Origin: Rhynochetos jubatus
Taxonomy: Eukaryota; Chordata; Aves; Eurypygiformes; Rhynochetidae
Length of the DNA: 64,000 bases
Reading direction: 5' to 3'
NCBI GenBank assembly: GCA_027574665.1
Contig: CM050655.1
Coordinates: forward strand, 13,449,170-13,513,169
The notes beneath the pieces are model-generated. The model was given only the letters and a program-made list of their open reading frames with translations, was not told where the DNA came from and made no database searches. Made by a program: the position numbers and the translations under genes. Shown here piece by piece: positions 13,186 through 26,157 of this stretch; the first letter of the stretch is position 1; each line of letters begins with the position of its first letter.

Positions 13186-15547
13186 TGACAAAACTATGTC
13201 CATCAGGTAAAATCTCTAACACAGATGTGTCTTCAGAACAGACCTAATCCATCTACAATCTGTGCCCTTAAGGATATAATTTCCTTTACAAAGAAGAGCT
13301 AGAAGTAGTAAGGGGGAGGGGGGAGGGGTATGATCCAAATACAAAGTTCATCTCTAAGAATGCTTTGCACTGACAGTCCTAATACACTGCATACCAGTGG
13401 ACCCAGGGGACTTAACCAAAACCACACACCCTGCTTTGTCACAGGCACTTCATTTAACTGAGGTCTAATAAATAATAGATTAAAGCCCTGGCCGTGATAT
13501 CATCTCTTTTCTTGCTGTGATTCTTGTACAATTGTACGACAGGGATTTTAAAAGAAAAATTTTTTTTAAAGAGGTCTATGAACGCAGATTGATAAACAAC
13601 AAAAAAATTCAAAGCACTAGAACAGGACTTTGCTCAGATGATACCTGCCAACGGCCGAGGCATGCTCCGCAGTGAGCGCTGCAGGCACCTCCCAAGCAGC
13701 TGGAGGAGATGTCAGCACCCTGCTCCCATGCTTGGAAGTGCATGGAAGTGCCGTGGGGGCTGCAGGGTGCTGCTGGGCCCCAGACTCCTCTGGTCTAAGT
13801 GCCCTGAGACCAGGGGTGCAGCAGCAGGGCATACGCAAGGACTGCAGAGTACGCTGCACAGCTCCATATGGTGCAGGGAACATCACCCGCTGCTGGCTTA
13901 CATTTCACGGATTAATACAACGCTATAGTAGTGTTTCTGACATAGTTTTGAATTTGCCTCTTAGGTGCCCTTGAGTTCCAAGATTTTAACTAATTTTTTG
14001 ATGCTTATCCACCAAACTAAGAAGGGTCTGATAGGAAACAACCATCGCAAACATCAGCAGCTGCTATACTACTGATATGGAGACAGCTGGGTACACATTT
14101 CTGCGGTCATTTCCTTGATGAATAGAGTGCACTGTTGCACATAAAAATGGCCTTGTCAGCCTCTCTGAAAACACTATAGGTTCAATCCTGATTTGAATGA
14201 CTAGGACTTGTCTTTAAGAGACAGAAAGACTCCAAAATCTGTCAGCCCTTGTCCTGCTGGCATTCCGCTCTTAGGAAGACAGTACCTTTCACCAGCAACC
14301 CTCAAACCTGTAAGACATGCATCTGATTCTGCAGAAGGTCACAACTGACATGTCACATAAGTGCACAGAGGACAGAGGTTTTGAAAAGGATACCCGTTCA
14401 GCCATCTAGGTCCACGCTCCAGCAGGAGCCTGAAAAACATGCTGCAAGCCCTCTGGGAAGACCAAACTCCTAACTGCTCTGGGCCCACAATCCAGGACAG
14501 TTGGCAAAACAACGTATGAAGGAGGAAATCTTCTCCTCAAGGGCTAAAAGGAAAAGGGGCAAAGTATGGGCATGCTGAAGCCTGCTCCTACAATGTCATT
14601 ATTCAAGACGAAGTTAATGACTCCTCCTCTTGTCCACAGGATGCGTTCTCCCCCCATAAGCTATCATTCGAAGAATCAACTAGTACTAACTCAGCATGCT
14701 ATTAGCTGTTGATATTTAATAGTACAGAACAGAAGCTACAGTCCCAATCTTGCCAGGCCTCCTGATTAAGGGGAGCATTGTAACTAACAATGCCCTTGGC
14801 ACTCTGGCCCTAACCTCTTGAAACTGTCAGTTTCTGGCAGGATCTGCACATCAGTGCTTTACTGAATCACTGACCAACCATTCTGAACAACAACAACAAA
14901 CAAAAACATCCCATGGTTTCAGAAATAAATCAGCAAAATTATGAGATTTACTCACACGGTATTGCTTCTGACTTTTTAAAGAGCAGTGCAGCAGTTGCAA
15001 GTCTCGGGCAGTTGAATTTCTCCATTTTATCAGCAAATGAATATTCAGTAACTGATATGCTAGTGCCCCAATAAAAAAATGGCCAAGAATGACTGATAAC
15101 CCACAGTACCCCATGGCACAAAGAGGGAAACTATCAATAACACAGGGAGCTGATGAAGGAAAACTCAGAGATACTTCTAAATGAAAGCAATCTGGGTCAG
15201 TAAATAGACAAATCTCAGAGCAAGGACTCAGCAATTCCTTTCTACAGAAAACACGTTTACGCCCCGTACCACACTCTGAATGCTTAAATCAGTTATGACT
15301 GTCACAGCCCTCAGAAACAAATCAAACCAAACAAAAACCCCCTAACTCCAAACAACCCTACAAAACCACAAAAACAATGATTCAAGCTACAAACACTTTG
15401 GAAGAAGATACCCACCTGCATTTACGAACCACAGGCTTTTATATGTTAAAAAATACAAGAGCAGATATACAAGGAAGTGTATAAACAAGTGCAAAAACAA
15501 GACCAAAACCTAGGAAAACCGTTTTCCAAACTTCTTGCTAGTGAGAG
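13186..15547. other. Non-coding stretch with a G-rich tract and one GC-rich islet
   Basis: A G-rich run lies at 13,311-13,330. The segment 13,640-13,880 is clearly GC-richer than its surroundings and is open in three frames for about 90-100 codons, with no recognisable product. An open minus-strand frame of 127 codons at 14,851-15,234 shows nothing familiar. An A/C-rich tract lies at about 15,318-15,375. Confidence 0.45.
15318..15375 (+). repeat. A/C-rich low-complexity tract
   Basis: Repeated CAAA, CCAAA and CCCC units with no longer period. Confidence 0.6.
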
Positions 15548-15705
15548 AAATCAGACCGTGGAACAGTCTCCATTGCTTGGGACAGGTTGAACTGAGTTGG
15601 GCAGCACACTGGAAATGAATACTGCAGGGAAACTTTGAAACCAGACGCCTTCAAAGGTCCTTTCCATCTTTAATGTTTATTATTCTATTATTATTCTACA
15701 ACTAA
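15548..15705 (+). mobile_element. Diverged CR1 LINE fragment, plus orientation
   Basis: The right half reads AAACCAGACGCCTTCAAAGG then TCCTTTCCATCTTTAA and ends in ATTATTCTATTATTATTCTA. This matches the CR1 pattern of CCAGATGACCTTCAAAGGTC, CTTTCCAACC and an ATTCTATGA tail. The left half (GTGGAACAGTCTCC and GGACAGGTTG) is compatible with the CR1 3' region but more decayed. It is an old copy. Confidence 0.6.
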
Positions 15706-18700
15706 CAGGTCATAATTGTTATACAATTATATAGTTTCCACATTTTCCTTAAAACAAAGACAAGATATTTGTCGTTGCAAAGCTGCTTCTAAGAGGCAAG
15801 GCACAGTAGCTCAAAGAAACAAGATAAAACAGCCAGATGTCGGAGCCCTCCCGCTGAGTGCTTCAGTCTGAGCGCTCAGTTTAGCAACACCAAGATGTTT
15901 ATGCTGGTTGCAAGAGGACTTCAAATGGCTTGTCTACAGAAATCACTTTAGAGGAATATTATACATGACATCATCCAACTACATTAAGTCAGTTCAATTA
16001 CTGCTAATCAACTTAGAATATATCTGTGTAGTTATTTTTAGAGGTTTTACCGAGGTTTATTAGGAGAACATATTGTAGCACTCCCTTTATTAAGATGTCA
16101 TGATGTTCAGCTATTTTGAAAAAGGACAATTTGATTTTTATGCCTTTTGTTTAACATTTAGATTTCTCAACAGTTTTATCCTTTCTCACACTCCCCAGGG
16201 TTAGTTTCTTCTGAGGACAAATGTCCGTTGATTAACAGTGAAAACACACTGGTTGCTGAGAATTTAATTAGGGTCTAACTATCCGGGAATTTGCTTTTCC
16301 CTTCTCATTTGAAGCCCGAGGAAAATGCTCAACATCTCCTGACAGCATTCACAGCAGTTACGTTTCTTGTTTTCAGAGTTCAAAACAACACCTATGGTGC
16401 AAAGGACAGTAAAGTTCCCCATAAATACACTGGGATAGACAGCTTTATGTTTTGGACACTGGATGCTACTGGGATGGGGGACTGGTGGTTGGCACTGCAG
16501 AAGAGAAGCTTTAAGTTTTCATTTGGGACTGACAGCAGCAAAGCAGTGCCCTGGTCTGGAGCAAGGCGCAAAGGCCAGTCCCCAGGCACTGCGCTGGCTG
16601 AGGGCCTCGGGCTCTTTCCCTGCAGTCAGTGAGCCACAGGCCCGCCAGGAGCTCGGTTGCAGGGGGCTCTGTGCCCCCCACCAGACTCGCGCTGAGGGCA
16701 GCAGTGCAGAGCCTTGGCAGTACAGGCTCAGCACTAGGATTTGTTACTGTGCAAAAGATATTTAGCACCACACCGGTATGGCAGAGTCTTCTATCATACA
16801 ACCACTACATGGGAAAACTTCTCTTACAATTCTTCGGGGAGCAGGGAAGAGGAAACCTTTTCCAGTCTCTCTGGTTTTCTCACTCCTTCTCTTTAGCGTA
16901 AGTGTATTTTAAAATCATCTTCTGCTTACCTATTCCACATGGATCTCATCTTACCTTTCATGCTATACTAAGTCAGGAGTGAATCCCTAAAAATGATATT
17001 AAACTAACATTAGTGGAGTAAGGATAAGTTAAAGAAAAAGCAAGTTAAAAATAAAAAAAGTCACACCCCCCTACTCTCTACTTCCCATTCGTTTTTAGAC
17101 TAGCTTTTATTACTTGACCAACATTTTTTAAGGGTCTGTTTTGCTTTCTATACACATGTAACTCCCATTACTGTCAGTGGAAATTATGTACGCACATCAG
17201 TAGCAAACCAGAGTGCAGGATACTTAGCTCTCCAAGGTATCTATGTCCCTGTTACAGTCATGTTTCAGGAGAAAAGCCAACAAATGTATTTGGAATTCTG
17301 CCTTTAAACAAACATTTTATTACAACAGGCACAAGTACTGCCTCATTCTTCCAAATGGAAGAAATACCCAAGAGGCAATCCTACTAAAACCAACAAAACA
17401 ATGAACAGCATTTTTTTTTCACCATTCCCACATTGTTGCAGTGTCTCTCATGATGAAACTGATAAAATCTAAGAAAAAAAAATAAAGACAAGGTTTTCCA
17501 CTAAGTTGTATACCGAAATGGTTAAAAAACTACGGCAATGTTTGAAAACAGCAAAAACTGTAACATTTAGCTACTAGAACTAAGAGTATTTTTCCATTCA
17601 CAGACCACAAAGAGCTTTTACAATATTGGATCTCTGTTGCCATAAATTGGAGGAGGAAATAAAGAGTGAAATGGAAGAGGCCAAGAACTGAAGTGACAAG
17701 GAAACCATTTTTGCTAACTTCTCATCTGACATTTGGTCCTCTGCAGCCTGTCAAGCACTTCTTGACAAGCCAGTGTGATGCCCTCCCAGCAGCCAGAATC
17801 CCATGAGATCATACAGATTATTCTTTTCCACACAAAGAATCCTGACATGTAAAAGCTCTGACAATAACCTGTTCATTCAAGTTCTTATTATATTCCAAAG
17901 GGTGAACAAGCCTCCCTTCAGATACCTACACTAGTTTTCTAAGGCATTTACATTCACGTGGGTCTTAAGTGTTCCTCCACTTGTAAGGTTAAGAGCAAAA
18001 AACACACGTTAGCATCATATTCATCATGAATGCATTAAAATCAGTGGAAAGCACTTGATTTCCAGTAAGATCACGTCTTTTCATTCCACCACTAATCATC
18101 TGACACTGCAGTGTTTTCCCTACACCACACTTCACGTATTTATTAAGAAATCAAATCTAATCATGGACGCAGGGATATGAACTACAGCATCTTTGGGCAG
18201 ACACTTGTCCTGCCAGGTTACACACCGCAGGACTATAAAAGCAATCATGCTTTCTAGAACTCTGTCTTTCCTCAATGAACTTACTGCTCTCTCTCAGCCA
18301 AACGAAATTCTGACAGGGTCTCAAAACCAACACAAAAGGTGAAATTGAACTTAATGAGAGTTTTGCAGCTGAAATCCACAAAGCTTGATCCTATCAAAAG
18401 TTATTTCACTTCTATCACAAGGGGAAAATTCGTAATAGACCTTAAGCTCCCTTTGAACACCTCTGTTTGAAAGATCAGACCCGTATTAGCAGCGTATTAG
18501 AAGTCACAAATGCTAGTCTAGACATTACAGCTACAGCAGCCTCCTTTAATCTTTTCTAACTCATACATATCTGCGTGCTCCAGGTTGTGTTTGTCCACAT
18601 GGTATTCTTGCAATTTGAGTATCTCAAAAACCCTGGCCTGAAAATTGGTCTATAAATATCCAGCGCATCAGTTGTATAAGTTACAGTGATTAATTGAAGA

Positions 18701-21700
18701 ATCTGAGCTGTTACTACCTTGAATAGGAAATGACATTCAGCAAACCATAAATCATGAAAGCTGGCAATAAAAAAACCCACCTGAACCACACTACAAGTCG
18801 AAAGTATGCAAGCGTATTATCTGGAAAGAACAAGTACATCCTTGCAACAAAAATATACCAATCATCTGTTTTAATAAACAGCTATTAGCTTTTCAGACAA
18901 ACCCAACTTTGAGCAAAATATCCTTCCTTAATTTATCATGGATACTAAGTTTGAGCATGCAAACATTCAGGGATTTTTTTGTTTGTTTTGTATTGTTTTT
19001 CCAAAGGGGTGAGTCATAAAGATTGATCCAAGTCCTCTGAAGGCAGCAGAGCTTGTCATAATGTTTGGACAAAACTTGAACTCCTTTTGGTGGATGGCCA
19101 TCTTATTATTTCCTACTAGTTGCTTTATTTATTTACTTTTTTATTCTCCTTAAACATTTAACATAGCTGCAGCAAAGAACTGCTTGATTCTCAAGTAACA
19201 TACTGACTTTGTAAGGAATAAGTGAAACAAATAATTTTACTTGTAATGGAAATAGATCTATCATAACAAGATTATCATAACAAGATAAGCACACTGTTGA
19301 TTAACTTGTAAAGAAATACTGGAAAAGAAAAGCAGTCTTGCTAACATACTGCATTGTTTTCCATAAGGTGTTTGTTAAACAGTGTAGCTATAGTGTGATA
19401 ATGGTTTTCACTGTAAATCTGTTTATTGCATTAATGCTTTTTTCTCTGTTTCCAATAAATCTGTTTTACACTCAGCAACATAGAAAGAAAACTCACTTAA
19501 ATAATGCAACTCCCACTCTGTTTTACAATGACTGTGGAGGGATGGCCTTGAATATCTGCATTTATCTTTGTCAGAACTTACATAGAGAGATGTACGGCAT
19601 GTTAAAATGTATGCTCATAATTTAACACACCAGCTACCATGTTTCTCACATTTCACTGTAGGAATGATACACAACTATCATTAACAGTTTTTGATACATG
19701 GATCTAGCAGTTTTCTAATAAATCAAACAGGCTGATGAAGAAAGGTATCTTAAGTTGCATTGTTCTCAGGAAATTAAAAATGGTTCACGGTACACGATAC
19801 ACATCAAGAGTTGTGAGTAATTATAATCATAGCCTAGCAAAAACAATCTACTTCATAATTTTTTATAGTGTTCATGACAGTCATACCTAAAAGCTGTCTA
19901 AGTAAATTACTTCTATAGTCAAAGATTAAGAGCGGCTGTAACAGAAGCTGGTCTTTGCCCCTGTCTTCAAACAGACCCTCTCGGAACAGGTGGCACTCTT
20001 GAAATTTGCCTTGGACACAATGTTTTCTAAGGTTCTGAGGAACATTAAGAGTGGGTTGCTCCAGTCTAAAAGCAGTCTTTTCACTACTAAGTCTCCCCAT
20101 GAGCAAGCAGGCTGATCCTGAATGTTCACGTGGTCTTGCAAGGAGCCTGGCTCCAGAGGAACACAGTAAATCAAGGGGTAATGCTCTTGATCTAGACCAA
20201 ATCCAAACTTAGCAGGAATGTTTTCTTGATCCCCTATCTGCAGTAAACAACATCATTTCTCTAAAGCAGCTAATGACAGCAGCAACCATCAGGCTGTCAA
20301 ATAAAACAACTAGCTTTTGGTCTTGCATATCAGAAGTCACCCCAGATGAGGACCAAGGAAGAATGGATGGAACTGTCATATGAAGAGAGCCTGTTTCTAA
20401 AACAAGCTACCTCTCTGAAATATCCTTCTATGGCTTGTTATTGCATTAGATTTTCTTGTTCCTTTGCTGCAGCTGTCCTTAAAAAGAAAATTAAATAAAG
20501 CAAACAGAGGTGTTTACTCAGGGATCAATTCACCTGCTGTTCTGCTGCTCCACCTGCCCCTGTCGCCTCACTACCTGGTCCAGTCGTACAGCTGGGATGA
20601 CTCATCTCTGCATGAGTACATTTCTAAATGATGTATTTTCAGGGGTTTGTTTCTACAAGAGCAGAAGGAAGGATAAAGACCTTTCCTTAATACCACATCA
20701 CTCAGTTTGCATCTCTCCTTTACCTTTTCTGAAGCAGAAAAAGCACAGTGGTTGAATCCTTCAGGCTTCTGAATGCCAGGCTAATGTGTAATTCTCTCCT
20801 TCGTAATGGAAGGCATCATAATTCAAGGGCATCTGCATCATCCTCCCGCAGATAACAATTTACTGAAGCAGCAAAAGAGAAAGAGCATTCAAAGTTTGTA
20901 GCAAAATTTCAGATCTGTGTTTGAACGGAGTTGATGGATTTCCAGAAGCCGAGTGGAGTGATCTGCTTTGAATTAGCCATTATCTTTTACATCCCTCCAT
21001 GTTTCCTGTCATCACAAAAGAAGATGAGTTACCCTTTAACTTACTGTAGAATAATCTCTGACTACCAGCAAAGGAGTAGTTAATGCTATTGGCAAGGATG
21101 ATTTAGGAGACAATTTCAAAGCTCAGTTAACTATAAAAACAGAAGTCATACTAAAACAGCTTCATTCATTCTGCATACCAAGTGAGAGGGAAGCTGGGCT
21201 TAATACCGCAACTGCGGGGGGATGCCGCAGTGTGATGGGATATGGTAGTTTCTCACTTTCTCGCTCAACAAACGTGTCCAGCTTTGCTGACAGGAATAGG
21301 TGTTAACCAACCGTTGCTAAAATATAATACATTAAGTATGACATCAGTGCCCAGAAGTGTCCTGGCCCAGATCCGAGAGGTCTGAGTGTATGGCGACGAA
21401 ATCCTTCCCTCACAGATGAGGCAGATTAATCCTTACTTCACAGATCCCTCACTTAAAGAAACCAAGTAACCTGACAGCTGCAGACAGACCAGGCACACCT
21501 TTAGTATTTGGATGAAGGCTTAATTCTAAATTTATTTTTATCTGTATTTTTAAGACTCCTAGAATGAAAACACCTGATGTTTCAGAAAGTTACTTCATAG
21601 CCCTTTTGTGTGCCTTAAGAATAGCAGCAAATAAATGCCCTCGAGTCTTTTGATAGTCAAGAGTTTCTGTGTGCTTTGACTTCTTTCTTTGATTGGCTTG

Positions 21701-22869
21701 TTATTCTTACATCATTAAATTTGTACCTTAAGGATTATTCCAGAAAAAACCAAACCACTCCCCCTGCCCAAAAGAAAAAAAAGAAGAGGGGCAGCTGCGT
21801 ATTCAAAATTGTTTAACATTGGTATGGGGGTATTCCCAGCATTTTATAACGCTGTATGTCCCTCAATCCTCATCCCCTCTTTTACAACAATATGCATGTT
21901 TATCACCAAGGTTTTAATTGCAAGTGCTACTGGAATAGTTGTTTAATATAGCTTCTTGGATCTTTACTACAGTTTACAGACTATCGGTAGCATGAAGCCC
22001 ATCTTTCAAGAACCAGTGACCAACATTTAACACATTTTCCTACAGATATTCAGCTGCTCAGGCACACTACAGAAACACTGACACTGAAAGACCACCAACA
22101 TCTCTGGACCATATATTAAACTAATCCATAATTTAAGAAGTACCACTCCAGAGAGAGTAAAACCAAATAAACTTGCACATATTCCTATGTGAACTTGGTA
22201 ACAAGTTAATTCTTAATTTTATAATGAGAAACCCAGACTTCTGCAAATGCAAAGCACGCTAAATGCACCTGATTCTCCTCCAGCATGTTCAAAATATCAG
22301 TACCATTATTTAGTCAGATCAAAATCAGCAAAACCGTCTGTGGTATATTTAATTTCTAGTATACTCATTTTATGTCAGTCTGTAACCTCCCACTTCATAT
22401 ATTATCATACAACAGCTTGTTATTAAAAACCAACCATAGATACATCTAAAACAGAAAGCCACTGCAAAATTTCTGTGTTTTACTCCATGGGTAGGAGTGT
22501 TAGATGGTCTTTGCCAAGGCTATGAAGACCCTGTTAAATACCCAGGTAACTTTGGCAGTGACCACGATCCTCATTACTGGCCATTTGTTTCACAAGACAA
22601 TCCAAATAGGTAACTTGTTTATCCAGGCAGCTCTACTAAAACAATCAGCAATGACAAAGTTGCCAATGACCACATTGTAATGACTTTTTAAGACTTCAGT
22701 GTTAATGTGTCATTGAGATAAACAAAGCAATCCCTCCCTTTCACAGCTTTTACTCCAAAGTAATTTGCAACTCTGGAAGATGTTAGGCTTTCATTACTTG
22801 ATGCTGGGGAAAGTTACCTTGGCAGAAGAAATGGAAACCAGCTCTCCATAAGCAAGTATAGCATCTTTG

Positions 22870-22925
22870 AAAAAAACCAAAACCAACCAACCAAAAAAAC
22901 CCACACAAAAAACACCCCACAAACA
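22870..22925 (+). repeat. A/C-rich (CCAA)n-like low-complexity tract
   Basis: A runs alternate with CCAACCAACC, CCCACAC and ACCCCAC units. Simple sequence only. Confidence 0.75.
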
Positions 22926-25627
22926 CCTCTACTAATAATAGCAGCAATTTCATTCTTGTCTTAATTATTTTACAGTCTACAGGTTACCTAAAATCTAGGA
23001 GAAAAACCAATCTTCATTAAGTGATGCTAGAAAAGACTATGACCCCATTAAATGCACTGGTGAACCATTATATGAAAATTTTGCCCATTGTGCTTTTGAC
23101 AGTACTTTCTGCATTGACAGTTTCCTTATTTCCCCTACACTTTGATCTGTTTTACCTCATTAAGTAGAAATGACATTAGCAACAGAAAAGAAATATGCAT
23201 TTTAACACCAGCTTTGCTGGAATTTCCCCTGCAAGTAAGAGAGGAACATCAGGTGGAGTTTAGGACCTGAATTAATTTGTTAGGGTTTTTTTAATTTCTT
23301 CTCTTACCGCCAATTTTTTTTCAAGCCTATTTGTTCTAAGTAGGGCTACATCTGGGGGCTCTGGTCAACCCTAACTACGCATGGGCTTCTAACAAAAAAA
23401 AGGTACAGGCAAAACACTTCAGTGTTGTAACAGTTTAGGCAATATACTCCATGATACATGGGTGTATTTGCATCTATTACCTAGTAATATCTAAGGGCAG
23501 TAGTAATGAAAATTGCTAAAAGGAGGTGTCTGCTGAGAAAAAGGAAAGCTGAGGTGTTCTGCAGTTTCTCCAAGTCAACTCTGAGACAATAACGCTCCTT
23601 CCCATCTTTGTAATTAATGAAGAAAGTGTTAAGACTCAAGGTTTTCATTCTATTGAGTACCATCAGCCTCGCACAAGCTATTGAAAAGCTAGATGGGTGG
23701 GGAGAAATCCAAACAAAACGTTCCTTCCAGACAAAAATCACATCTAAAAATCACAGTTGCTGTGACAATGTCTGCACTCTTTATCAGGACATTTGGAAAG
23801 GTAATCACGTAGCCCAGTGCAATTTCATTTTCAATGGCACCTCCACACATTTGTAGGTTTCTGGACAAATACCAGAAAACGTGACAAGGTAACAATTCTG
23901 CTTTAAATCAAGACTAACTAGGATTGGATTCAGTCCTTGGAAAGGAAGAATAATAGTCTCTCTCTTTGTCACAGTGATTTCCTGTCTCTATTTCGCATTC
24001 AGAATGGGATACAACATACTGTCACGCCATGTTGGCACATACAGGGTAAATAAAAATCTTCTCAGAATAACAGTATAGGATTCCACCATATTCCCCCATA
24101 GTTTTATTCTTTAAAACACCTTATCAGTTCTTTCCATGAGACCAGTACTGCCAACCAACAGCAGTTAAGTAGCTCATGCCCCAAACCCCATTTTGAATTA
24201 AGTACATTTAAACATAAACAGTTAATTTGAAAATGTTGTGGAATTACAATAAATGCATTACTGCAGTGAAAGATACTAAATGTGGAACTGAACCAACAAT
24301 GAAAAACATACAAGCTGCACTTCTTCAAAGATTCAAATCTAGCAAAGCACTGCATTGATACAAGGGAAAACTAGAGGAGCGTTCTCAGCAGCAGAGCTCA
24401 AAGACAGATAAATGGTCCTGGCAATTGCAATTTAGCATTCAGGGTGGAAAACACTGACGGTAGAGTTATAATCCCAGCGCTCATTTTTTCATGGTCTTTC
24501 TGCTGTCATTAAATTCTCATTTAATAAGAACTGCCTACCAAACCATAAATCCAGTTTAACTCCTAAGAAAACGGATCCTCAAATCCTGCATCTACTTCAA
24601 CAAATATTAACACTCCAATACATTTCCCTTCCTGCCTGAAGAAAACAGCACACGCTCTGTTCTTCTGGGTGACAAGGTTAGGCCATATGTATATAGACTT
24701 TCTAAGACTCTAATTGGAAATGTTCAGTGCCAGTGTGAGGTCCCCAATTCATTGCCTGGGATTTGAGAATGCTGAGCATAGCATTAGAACTTCATTTTGA
24801 AAAAAGACAAAGACCACCACATATCAAATATATCCCTGGGGATAATCTGAAAACCAGAAACTCCAGAAGCTCATCTTGACATCAAAGTCATCTAGCGCCT
24901 GTCTATTCAGCTGTCGATGATTAACAAAATAAGTATTTTGATATCAACTCTCAAAGTGCACAGACCACAGACCCAAGTTATCAGAGTCTCTTAAAGAGCC
25001 CTGACTGATGAAACACCAGGCATTAACTTCCGCAAACACACAAAGGCTGCATTTCTCCTGTTGCCTACACCCTACGCACAAGACAGTAAGAAGATGAAGT
25101 CAAAAGTTTCAAATAGAGGCCGTCTAACTCACCCAAGGCAGGACCGACTATACACAAGCAACATCAATACATTGCTGTCCCACATGTTCTTAAAATACTC
25201 CCAGTTACAGAAATCCCACAGAGACTTCAGACAACTAATTCCTTTAGCTCCCTCTTACCAAAATGCTTTCTGAATCTTACTTGCTGTGATATAAACTCCA
25301 TGTGTCATGTTTTCACCTTTACTCCATTTCCACCATTGCATCCAGCTTTATAATATTTCTGCATAAACTGAAAAATTTGAACTCTCTGCTTTCTCAGTTG
25401 CCTTTGTGAATAAATATTGCCAGCTGTTTCTGTTTTCCTCAAAACCACTGTTACCTAAACTTATTGTTTTTATTCCTTGCACTTCAAGAATCATGAAGGT
25501 CACAAGGCAGCATTCAAAACCAGATTCTGCCAGCCTTCATCAGGAAATAGTCTACTGGAAAGATGGATTTTCAGTGTGACTCCATGTGGTAATTCCTACA
25601 TTATCACCACCACCAAGGACTAACAGG

Positions 25628-25662
25628 AAAAAGAAAAAAAAGCCAAAACAAAACAAACAAAA
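25628..25662 (+). repeat. A-rich (CAAAA)n-like tract
   Basis: AAAAAGAAAAAAAA is followed by CCAAAACAAAACAAACAAAA. Simple sequence. Confidence 0.7.
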
Positions 25663-26077
25663 TTTTTGCAGCAACAAAACATATTATAAAATCAGCAAAA
25701 GTCCTTGTTATGAGTCTCCTTACTACTTTGACACATCTAACTGCTATATTCAAGCTAAACTGAATTTATGATTACCAACCTAAATACTTAAGGAGCGTGC
25801 CTGTTGCCCTGTTGTGTCCTAGAATTGTATGGTAGATAAATTCTGAAAGGCTTAAGTAGAGACTTGCATAGATTCTAATTTGCTTTGTAATTGTCATATA
25901 CTTAGGATGTCTATGCCACAATGCCAAGATTTCCTGTGCAGAGACAAAGGACACCTTTTTTTTCAATAAAGTGAAAAATTGCCACCTAACTGCATGATGC
26001 CAGAAGACAAGGCTTTAATATATTATTGGAAAAATGATAAGAACACCAACAAAAATTGAGTCTGTGGAAGCCAGATT

Positions 26078-26157
26078 AAAAAAAACAAACAACCAAAAAA
26101 AAAAACCACACACAAAAAAACCCAAAACAAACAGGGAGGGTGGAGGGGAAAAAAAGC
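26078..26157 (+). repeat. A/C-rich tract followed by a GGGA-rich segment
   Basis: Long A runs interrupted by CAAACAACC and CACACAC units are followed by GGGAGGGTGGAGGGG and another A run. The purine-rich second part could form unusual structure, but no function is implied. Confidence 0.7.

Noticed and set aside
14851-15234. Minus-strand frame of 127 codons with hydrophobic stretches
   Set aside because: No known domain, and no splice sites at sensible positions.
21350-21460. Possible third MIR trace (TTCACAGAT and AACCAAGTAACCTGAC)
   Set aside because: The pieces are too short and interrupted to separate from chance.
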